Origin: Acidobacteriota bacterium
Lineage (GTDB): Bacteria > Acidobacteriota > Vicinamibacteria > Vicinamibacterales > Fen-181
Assembly (NCBI GenBank): GCA_003157675.1
Contig: PMKG01000198.1
Location: 1 to 12,584 of the forward strand
DNA length: 12,584 nucleotides
Direction: 5' to 3'
Below, one piece after another: positions 7,024-12,055 of the stretch (the first letter of the stretch is position 1; every line of letters starts with the position of its first letter). Position numbers and translations under genes: made by a program. Under the pieces are notes generated by a model, which was given only the letters and a program-made list of their open reading frames with translations, did not search any database and was not told the origin of the DNA.

Positions 7024-7140
7024 ACTGATGGCTGACGGCCGAGGGCCGACGGCGGTGCCAGCTGCAAGTCGCGGACCGGTGCCGCGCTTCACACTTCGTA
7101 CTTCGCACTTCGTACTTCGTACTTCGCAAGATCGCAAGAT
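7010..7140. repeat. 11-bp inverted repeat bracketing most of the 6980-7206 spacer
   Basis: ATCTTGCGATC (7010-7020) and GATCGCAAGAT (7130-7140) are perfect reverse complements with 109 bp between them, which include the heptamer array 7087-7128. No protein-coding signal is seen here; 7024-7086 holds nothing I recognise. Confidence 0.6.
7087..7128. repeat. Six tandem heptamers CTTCGTA/CTTCGCA
   Basis: Units: CTTCACA, CTTCGTA, CTTCGCA, CTTCGTA, CTTCGTA, CTTCGCA, contiguous, about 43 bp before the candidate -35 of the SIS-domain gene. Same 7-bp period as the GGCTCA(A/C) arrays but a different unit. Confidence 0.88.
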
Positions 7141-7170
7141 ACTTTCTGTCCCTACTCTACGCCTCGTGCA

Positions 7171-7199
7171 TTGCCTGCGCTTCGTGACGCCTATAGAAT
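7171..7199 (+). promoter_or_regulatory. Candidate promoter giving a leaderless SIS-domain mRNA
   Basis: TTGCCT (7171-7176), 17-nt spacer, TAGAAT (7194-7199). Transcription would start about 7 nt further on, at 7206-7207, which is the A of the ATG. The absence of any Shine-Dalgarno before that ATG agrees with leaderless translation. Confidence 0.5.
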
Positions 7200-7206
7200 C
7201 GGCCTG

Positions 7207-8253
7207 ATGGCGGGATCGACGCTACTCGAGGAGATCGCCGAACAGCCCGAGCGGCTGAGAAGTCTGCTCGCCGACGGGGCGGACGAGGTGGAGGAGGCCG
7301 CGCAGGCGCTGCGCCGCCGGCCGGTGCGCCACGTGGTCATCGCCGCGCGCGGGTCGTCCGACAACGCCGCCCGCTACGCCCAATACGTCTTCGGCGCGTT
7401 CAACCGCCTGACGGTGACGCTCGCCACGCCGTCGCTCTTCACCCGCTACGGCGCGCCGCCCCGCATGGACGATGCGCTTGTCGTCGGGATTTCGCAGTCC
7501 GGGGAGTCGCCGGATCTCGTGGCGGTCGTCGAAGAAGGCCGGCGACAGGGATGTCCGACGCTCGCAATCACCAACGCGCCGGGGTCGCCGCTCACGGCGG
7601 TGGCGGACCACACGCTTCTACTGAGGGCCGGGCCCGAGGTCAGCGTGGCGGCCACCAAGACCTACACCGCGCAACTGCTCTCGCTGGCGATGCTCTCGGC
7701 GGCCGCCTCCGGCGACGCCGCGCGGACGGACGAGTTGCAGGCGGTCCCGGGGCAGGTCGCATCGGCCCTCGCGGCCAATTACAGCGCCGTCGAGACGGCG
7801 GCGGCCACGCTCGCCGGGGCCGGCCATGGCGTCGTCATCGGCCGGGGGTTCAACTACGCCACCGCGTTCGAAATCGCGCTCAAGGCCAAGGAGCTGGCCT
7901 ACTTCGCCGCCGAACCGTATTCGGCAGCCGACTTCCAGCACGGCCCGATCGCGCTCATCGAGACGGGGTTCGCCGCCATCGTGGTGAACGTGAAGGGAGC
8001 CGTCAGCGGCGAAGTGGAGGACCTGATGCGCGCGATGGCGGAGCGCGGGGCCAGGCCGGTCGTCCTCTCGAACCTGGACTCGTCGCTGGCGCTGGCCTCG
8101 GCCCCGCTGCGTCTGCCCGCCGGTATCCCAGAGTGGCTGTCACCGATTGCGGCCGTCGTTCCCGGTCAGTTGCTCGCGTTTCACCTCAGCCGCCAGCGCG
8201 GGTTCGATCCGGACCAGCCGCGCGGACTGTCGAAGGTGACGAGGACGACGTAG
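7207..8253 (+). CDS. Double SIS-domain sugar-phosphate deaminase/isomerase (NagB-II/AgaS-like, GlmS C-terminal-like)
   Basis: 348 aa with two SIS domains and no glutaminase half. Such proteins convert amino-sugar 6-phosphates, for example glucosamine-6-phosphate to fructose-6-phosphate plus ammonia. SIS 1 (about 35-170) has AARGSSDNAA (46-55), GISQSGESPD (94-103) and AATKTYTAQL (148-157). SIS 2 (about 200-330) has GRGFNYATA, then KAKELAYFAAEPYSAADFQHGP (226-247; the Glu and His are typical active-site residues). The tail DPDQPRGLSKVT matches the GlmS/NagB-II C-terminal loop. ATG 7207 is preferred over an upstream TTG (7171): the family starts near here (STLLEEIAEQP) and 7171 is the likely -35. 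No Shine-Dalgarno; see the promoter entry. It stands alone, convergent with hcp. Exact substrate uncertain among GlcN-6-P, GlcNAc-6-P and GalN-6-P. Confidence 0.9.
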   Translation: MAGSTLLEEIAEQPERLRSLLADGADEVEEAAQALRRRPVRHVVIAARGSSDNAARYAQYVFGAFNRLTVTLATPSLFTRYGAPPRMDDALVVGISQSGESPDLVAVVEEGRRQGCPTLAITNAPGSPLTAVADHTLLLRAGPEVSVAATKTYTAQLLSLAMLSAAASGDAARTDELQAVPGQVASALAANYSAVETAAATLAGAGHGVVIGRGFNYATAFEIALKAKELAYFAAEPYSAADFQHGPIALIETGFAAIVVNVKGAVSGEVEDLMRAMAERGARPVVLSNLDSSLALASAPLRLPAGIPEWLSPIAAVVPGQLLAFHLSRQRGFDPDQPRGLSKVTRTT

Positions 8254-8278
8254 GTCGGCTTGCGCCTCCCGCCGCTGT

Positions 8279-8316
8279 CCGTCGATCGGCACCGCCCTGA
8301 ACCAATCGGTCGACGG
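8279..8316. terminator. Candidate bidirectional stem-loop between convergent SIS-domain gene and hcp
   Basis: CCGTCGATCG (8279-8288) pairs over 10 bp, one of them G-T, with CGGTCGACGG (8307-8316) around an 18-nt loop. It fills most of the 79-bp gap between two convergent genes. No T-run follows on either strand, so an intrinsic terminator is only tentative. Confidence 0.4.
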
Positions 8317-8332
8317 CCGCCAACCGGAGGAA

Positions 8333-9646
8333 CTACGCCGTCGCCGGCGCGAGTGCCGCTCGCACGTCCGCAGCGGCGTCGTCACCGACCAGGCGCAAGT
8401 CGAACTTCTCCTGCAGCACGCCGAACACGCCCGGCGAGATGAAGGCTGGAGGCGCCGGCCCGATCCGGATCCCTTTGACCCCGAGCGCGAGCAGCGTCAG
8501 GAGCACCGACACCGCCTTCTGCTCGAACCACGACAGCACGATCGTGAGCGGCAGGTCGTTCACCGAACAGTCGAACACGTGCGCCAACGCCGACGCCACC
8601 TTGATCGCACCGTAGGCGTCGTTGCACTGTCCCATGTCCAACAGTCTCGGTACGGATCTGCCACTCGGCAATGTGATGGTGCCGTAGTCGTAGTCGCGGA
8701 TGCGGTACTTGCCGCAGCCGAGTGTGAGGATGAGCGAATCGGAGGGCGTGCGAGCCGCGAATTCGGAGAAGTAGTTCCGGCCGCGTTCCGCGCCGTCGCA
8801 GCCGCCGATCAGGAACACGTGACGAATCACCCCGGCCTTCACCGCCTCGACGATCTGATCGGCCAACCCGAGGATGACGGAATGATGGAAGCCAATCGTC
8901 GATCGACGGACCGGCTTCTCCGGCAAGGACGGACAGTCGAGCGCCTTGCGGATGAGCGGCGAGAAGTCGTTTCCCGCGATGCGCGTCCCGCCGGGGATGG
9001 CCGTCACTCGCGTCGTGAAGACGCGGTCGCCGTAGCCGTTGCGCGGGATGAGAAGGCAATTGGTCGTCGCGAGCACCGGACCCGCAAACTCATGGAAGTC
9101 GGTCCGCTGGTCCTGCCATGCGCCGCCCACGTGGCCCGCCAGGTGGGGGTGGGCGCGCAGCGTCGGATACGCCTGCGCGGGCAGCATCTCGCCGTGCGTG
9201 TAGACGTTGATGCCGCTGCCTGAGGTCTGATCGAGCAGGTCGGCCAGGTCCAGCAGATCGTGTCCAGTCACGAGAATACCGGGTCCGGGCCTGGTCCCCT
9301 CCTGGACCTCGACCGGCGTCGGCTGACCGAACCGGCTGGTGTGGGCCGCATCGAGCATCTGCATGACGCGGAGATTCTGGCGGCCGCATTCGAGCACCAG
9401 CTCCAGGTGGCTCTGCAGATCGAAGTTCACGTTGGTCAGAGTGGCGAACAGCGCTTCTTCGATGAACGCGTTCACGCGATCGTCCACGGCGCCAAGCCGT
9501 CGAGCGTGGTGGGCGTAGGCGGCCATCCCCTTCACGCCGTATAGCAGGGTCTCCTGCAGCGACTGGATGTCGGCGTCCTTGCCGCACATGCCGATGTCCT
9601 CGCATCCCGTCCCGTGCCGCGCCTGTTCACACTGGTTGCAGAACAT
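8333..9646 (-). CDS. hcp: Hybrid-cluster protein (hydroxylamine reductase/NO-stress protein), short class III-type form
   Basis: 437 aa. Hcp carries an N-terminal Fe-S cluster and a hybrid Fe-S-O cluster, and acts in NO detoxification, protein S-nitrosylation and hydroxylamine reduction. N-terminal cysteines C3, C6, C15, C21 give CX2CX8CX5C (class I-like spacing). All hybrid-cluster ligands are found: H129 (GHDL), E153 (HGEMLPAQ), C197 (TTNCLLIP), C283 (GGCDGA), C311 (GCGKYRIRD), C341 (GQCNDAYG), and E375/K377 in WFEQKA. H129 corresponds to H244 of the Desulfovibrio enzyme, so about 115 residues of the N-terminal helical domain are missing; this defines the short class and is not damage. ATG at 9646; only a GGAG 10 nt upstream. 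A Crp/Fnr regulator lies upstream with a matching box in the 120-bp gap. No hcr reductase gene is visible. Confidence 0.95.
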   Translation of the reverse strand: MFCNQCEQARHGTGCEDIGMCGKDADIQSLQETLLYGVKGMAAYAHHARRLGAVDDRVNAFIEEALFATLTNVNFDLQSHLELVLECGRQNLRVMQMLDAAHTSRFGQPTPVEVQEGTRPGPGILVTGHDLLDLADLLDQTSGSGINVYTHGEMLPAQAYPTLRAHPHLAGHVGGAWQDQRTDFHEFAGPVLATTNCLLIPRNGYGDRVFTTRVTAIPGGTRIAGNDFSPLIRKALDCPSLPEKPVRRSTIGFHHSVILGLADQIVEAVKAGVIRHVFLIGGCDGAERGRNYFSEFAARTPSDSLILTLGCGKYRIRDYDYGTITLPSGRSVPRLLDMGQCNDAYGAIKVASALAHVFDCSVNDLPLTIVLSWFEQKAVSVLLTLLALGVKGIRIGPAPPAFISPGVFGVLQEKFDLRLVGDDAAADVRAALAPATA

Positions 9647-9756
9647 ACGATACCTACTCCGGGAAATTATGTGGCCGTGGAAGACACGCGAACGTCAGGG
9701 CAGGCCTCATGCCGCCCCGACGCTTTCCAGTCTCCTCTCTGCCCCCCGGCAAGTCC

Positions 9757-9770
9757 TTGACGATGGTCAA
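9757..9770. promoter_or_regulatory. FNR/DNR-type operator TTGAC-N4-GTCAA upstream of hcp
   Basis: TTGACGATGGTCAA is a perfect 5+4+5 palindrome, centred about 117 bp upstream of the hcp ATG and overlapping the stop codon of the regulator gene (9767-9769). Its half-site and spacing are those of FNR/DNR-type proteins, and the regulator encoded next to it has the ExxSR recognition-helix residues that read TTGA half-sites. A CATAAT (9666-9671, minus strand) is a possible -10 for hcp; no good -35 accompanies it, consistent with activation. Confidence 0.72.
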
Positions 9771-10447
9771 GAGCCGCTGATGATGAGGTCGCGCAGGCCT
9801 TCTCGATCGAGGATGTCCACGTAGCGGCGCGACGCCCGGATCAGTCCGCGCTCCGCGAGGTCGGCCTGAATGCGCGACAGCGTCTCGGGCACCATCCCGA
9901 GCTGCGAGGCGATCTCCTTGCGCGGCTGCGAGAGCGTCACACGCCGCGTGGCCTGTGGTTGCCCGTCGGCTTCACGCAGCAGCCAGGCTGCCACGCGGGC
10001 GCGGGTGTTGAGGAAGGTCTCGACTTCGAGTTCGTCGAGCAGCCGGTGAAGCCACTGGCTGAGTGAGCGGAAGAGGCCCAATCCGGAGGCAGGCCGTTCC
10101 ACGAGCACATGCAAGAGCGCCAGCTTGGGCACGACCAGCAGCACGGTTGGGCTGAGGGCTGCGGCGAAGGCCGGGTAGCCTCCGTCGGAGAACAGCGCGG
10201 CTTCGGCGAACGAGTGCGGCGGTCGGATGATGTGGAGCGTGCGTTCCCGGCCGTCGCGCGCCACCTTGTAGACGCGTACGCTGCCGCTCACCACGGCGAA
10301 CATGGCGTCGCACGGGTCGCCGTCGCGGAACACGAGCGCGCCCTTTCTGACCGATCGCGTCCGGCACGCGGAGGCGACAAGCTGAAGGCTCTCCGAATCG
10401 AGCATCGAGAACACGGGACACTGGGACACGACGCCGGGTCGAACCAT
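9767..10447 (-). CDS. Crp/Fnr-family transcriptional regulator, DNR/HcpR-like, likely regulator of hcp
   Basis: 226 aa. About 15-125 is the cyclic-nucleotide-binding-like beta barrel (KGALVFRDGD, FAVVSGSVRVYK, FAEAALFSDGGYPAFAAA), about 125-148 the dimer helix, about 150-222 the winged helix-turn-helix. In the recognition helix PETLSRIQADL, E188, S191 and R192 match the ExxSR residues with which FNR and DNR contact TTGA half-sites. The FNR cysteine cluster is absent (only C10, C28, C46), so direct oxygen sensing by an Fe-S cluster is unlikely; DNR and HcpR relatives respond to NO through haem, which is inference here. ATG at 10447 without a Shine-Dalgarno; a TATGAT lies at 10454-10459, so the message may be leaderless. 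Located 120 bp upstream of hcp, same strand. Confidence 0.9.
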   Translation of the reverse strand: MVRPGVVSQCPVFSMLDSESLQLVASACRTRSVRKGALVFRDGDPCDAMFAVVSGSVRVYKVARDGRERTLHIIRPPHSFAEAALFSDGGYPAFAAALSPTVLLVVPKLALLHVLVERPASGLGLFRSLSQWLHRLLDELEVETFLNTRARVAAWLLREADGQPQATRRVTLSQPRKEIASQLGMVPETLSRIQADLAERGLIRASRRYVDILDREGLRDLIISGS

Positions 10448-10453
10448 ATCGCT

Positions 10454-10459
10454 ATCATA
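10454..10459 (-). promoter_or_regulatory. Candidate -10 for a leaderless mRNA of the Crp/Fnr regulator
   Basis: TATGAT on the minus strand, 6 nt before the ATG at 10447, which would put the transcription start on or next to the A of the start codon. The -35 match (CTGTCG, about 16 nt upstream) is poor. No Shine-Dalgarno precedes the gene. Confidence 0.4.
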
Positions 10460-10538
10460 CTGAAGCCGGAAGGGACGACAGGCAGCATGAGCGGTCCCCG
10501 GCGGACAGTGGGTGCCGAGGGGTGAACATAACCGCCGC

Positions 10539-10560
10539 TCTCAGACGCCGGCGACAGGGA
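10539..10560. repeat. Copy 1 of a 22-bp perfect direct repeat flanking the membrane-protein gene
   Basis: Begins TCTCAGACGC and ends GCGACAGGGA on the plus strand; identical to 11172-11193. Similarity continues to the left without gaps (10524-10538 against 11157-11171, 9 of 15 identical, both beginning GAACAT). It ends 4 bp from the stop codon of the membrane-protein gene. See the IS91 pseudogene for a possible origin. Confidence 0.92.
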
Positions 10561-10564
10561 ACCC

Positions 10565-11101
10565 TCACGGGCGGATGATCGGCCAGCGCGGATGCAGCAG
10601 CTCGGGAAACATCGCAAGGTAGCGGGGCTGGAACAGCTCCATCGCGCCAGCGAAGAACCCCGTCGTCAACGCGAAGGCAAGCAGGAGCCGTACGATGTCG
10701 AACGGTTCCTTCGTCCGCATGCGCTTGTACGCCCATACGCACCCGACGATCAGGGTCAGGTTGGACAGCCATGCTGGTATCGCGAGCAACAGATCAGGCC
10801 GCACGTGGTGCCCAGGGCTCGCGCAGCGAATCAGCTCCTCGATGCCGTTCATGAAGAACGTGGTGACGAAGAGATTCGCGTAGTCCCAGAGCAACGCGGC
10901 TGAGAACCCGATGAAGTATCCCCAGCGGTTGCCCCGGAGCCCGAGCAGAATCGCCGCGACATACATCCACGCCTGGAAGAAATGCAGCCAGCGAATGTCC
11001 GGTTCGAAGTAGGCCGAAATCGTCAGTACCGCGATGAACAGCGACGAACCGATGAGGATCAGCCATTCGGGAATATGAAGACGGCTGAGTGGTTCGCGCA
11101 T
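10565..11101 (-). CDS. Unrecognised polytopic inner-membrane protein (about five helices)
   Basis: 178 aa; I do not recognise the family. Hydrophobic segments at about 13-31, 41-56, 60-84, 104-124 and 136-155 suggest five membrane helices. Notable polar features: a conserved-looking FEPDIRWLHFFQ loop (32-42), WDYANLF (72-78) within a helix, a loop GIEELIRCASPGHHVRPD (86-103) with two histidines, and ELFQPRY near the C-terminus. ATG at 11101 with a perfect AAGGAGG 5 nt upstream, so translation should be strong and the gene intact. It lies 117 bp upstream of the Crp/Fnr regulator on the same strand, and is bracketed by 22-bp direct repeats, one beginning 4 bp past its stop and the other 71 bp before its start. 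That may mark it as mobile-element cargo. A role in nitrosative stress is possible from position only. Confidence 0.78.
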   Translation of the reverse strand: MREPLSRLHIPEWLILIGSSLFIAVLTISAYFEPDIRWLHFFQAWMYVAAILLGLRGNRWGYFIGFSAALLWDYANLFVTTFFMNGIEELIRCASPGHHVRPDLLLAIPAWLSNLTLIVGCVWAYKRMRTKEPFDIVRLLLAFALTTGFFAGAMELFQPRYLAMFPELLHPRWPIIRP

Positions 11102-11106
11102 GCATC

Positions 11107-11113
11107 CCTCCTT
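11107..11113 (-). promoter_or_regulatory. Strong ribosome binding site of the membrane-protein gene
   Basis: AAGGAGG on the minus strand, 5 nt before the ATG at 11101. It is the best Shine-Dalgarno in the window and supports the reality and start of an otherwise unrecognised gene. Confidence 0.8.
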
Positions 11114-11171
11114 CCCGGTACAGAACGTCCAGGGCTGCCGGAAGGTTCGTCTTGCAGAACATGATGCCCAT

Positions 11172-11193
11172 TCTCAGACGCCGGCGACAGGGA
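11172..11193. repeat. Copy 2 of the 22-bp direct repeat, downstream of the IS91 transposase remnant
   Basis: Identical to 10539-10560 and in the same orientation. It lies about 82 bp past the stop codon of the IS91-type transposase fragment, about where such elements keep their replication origin (oriIS). A 6-bp hairpin, GCGCGA (11212-11217) with TCGCGC (11225-11230), lies between it and the transposase stop. Nothing else is recognised in 11194-11275. Confidence 0.92.
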
Positions 11194-11275
11194 TTCACGG
11201 AAGGAACACGAGCGCGAACAGGTCTCGCGCCCACACGTCCCCCGACACGGCGCAGCCGGCCAGGTGGGAACCTCC

Positions 11276-11689
11276 TCAACACGGTTCGTCGTAATTCGGC
11301 GGGGGCTCTCGATCGTAGGTGAGACCGGGCGTGTCGTCCGCGCCCAGTCCCTCGCCGCCGGCAGCGATGAGCGGCGGCGCCCGCGCCGGCACGTCGGTGG
11401 GCTCCCCGAGATGCCGGAGGATCCGACGGATCACCTCCGTCTCTTCAAGCAGCGCGATGAGCCGCATGGTGTGTCCGCAACGCGGGCAGGCCAGCACGTC
11501 GAAGCCGAAGGCGCGTCGCATCAGCGCGGCTCACGAGGGCGCGGGCGGTTCGACCGTGGAACCGCATTCCGGATTGGCACCGGTGGCGCCCTCTTCACGC
11601 GGCCCGTCGGCGCTGCCGCGCCCGGTGGCGGCGCGGTCGCCCACGATGGCCGCTCGCCAACCCGCGCGGGGCGCCAGCACCCCAACCAT
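11276..11689 (-). pseudogene. IS91-family transposase, 3' fragment with an in-frame TGA
   Basis: Reading on the minus strand, one frame gives GVLAPRAGWRAAIV, then a low-complexity linker, a TGA (11531-11533), and AALMRRAFGFDVLACPRCG followed by HTMRLIALLEE and EVIRRILRHLGEPTDVPARAPP, ending at the TGA at 11276-11278. This is the characteristic C-terminal end of IS91/ISCR-type rolling-circle (Y2) transposases: the GVLAPxxxWR block, then the CPRCG block with the LIALIEE-like helix. Relatives usually have Trp where the TGA falls, so a TGG-to-TGA change fits. The catalytic HUH and Y2 region is missing: homology stops at about 11690, exactly where the palindromic element begins. The gene is dead. 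An ATG at 11521 opens only the last 81 codons, and I do not count it as a gene. Confidence 0.78.
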
Positions 11690-11961
11690 ATAGGAGGCCT
11701 CGATCCGGGATAGAGCCGGCGGGGACGGGATGCGTCGCGAGCGGGCCTTCGAAGCAGGCCGTTCATCGAAGGCACGGAAAGCGACGAGCGCGTGCTTCGA
11801 TTTCCCCGACGAAGCGCGTGCGGTCGATCCAGCGCGAATAGCGCGAGGCGGATTCGAGGATCCGGAAATCGAGGCACCGCGAGGGAGCTTTCCCGGCCTG
11901 CGGAGCGGCCCACGAGCGACGCGCCCGGCCCTGCCGGCGACTCGGAATCGTGGCCTCCTAT
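11690..11961. mobile_element. 272-bp imperfect long palindrome (MITE-like or structured element)
   Basis: The two halves are imperfect reverse complements. Matching blocks in order from the ends: ATAGGAGGCC (11690-11699) with 11952-11961, exact; GCCGGC (11715-11720) with 11933-11938; GCGTCGCGAGCGGGC (11732-11746) with 11908-11922, 12 of 15; GCAGGCCG (11754-11761) with 11894-11901, exact; GGAAAGC (11776-11782) with 11887-11893, exact; GTGCTTCGATTTCC (11792-11805) with 11864-11877, 13 of 14. The central about 58 bp form the loop. It abuts the truncated end of the transposase. Open frames crossing it encode arginine/proline/serine-rich sequence with no family resemblance, so I see no gene. It could be a non-autonomous element, a transcribed hairpin RNA, or the remains of an inverted duplication. 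Confidence 0.7.
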
Positions 11962-11963
11962 TT

Positions 11964-12040
11964 GGCAACCGGCCACCGGCAACTTCCGCCTTACGGCTTA
12001 CGCCTCACGCCTTGCGGCTCACGGCTCACGGCTCACGGCT
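11964..12040. repeat. Eleven degenerate tandem heptamers ending in CACGGCT repeats
   Basis: Consecutive 7-bp units: GGCAACC, GGCCACC, GGCAACT, TCCGCCT, TACGGCT, TACGCCT, CACGCCT, TGCGGCT, then CACGGCT three times. The last units equal GGCTCAC in another phase, the same unit as at 5234-5268. The array starts 2 bp after the palindromic element and ends 15 bp before the stop codon of the right-edge gene. Confidence 0.85.
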
Positions 12041-12055
12041 CATGACACGGCGGCC

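Noticed and set aside
7087..7128. Possible CRISPR array
   Set aside because: The units are 7 bp, contiguous and without spacers, and no cas genes are nearby. The same applies to 5234-5268 and 11964-12040.
7171..7206. TTG start at 7171 for the SIS-domain gene
   Set aside because: The extension has no family similarity, and TTGCCT there is better explained as the -35 element.
8333..9646. hcp as a truncated pseudogene because it is about 115 residues short
   Set aside because: The gap is internal to one helical domain, every cluster ligand is kept and the frame is intact, as in the naturally short class.
9767..10447. Regulator as a true oxygen-sensing FNR
   Set aside because: The FNR cysteine cluster is absent; only C10, C28 and C46 are present, so a DNR/HcpR-like role fits better.
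11521..11982. Open frames on both strands across the 272-bp palindrome (for example 11521-11982 minus and 11730-12281 plus)
   Set aside because: The translations are arginine/serine/proline-rich, start in repeats and match no family; the DNA is better explained by the palindrome and the transposase remnant.
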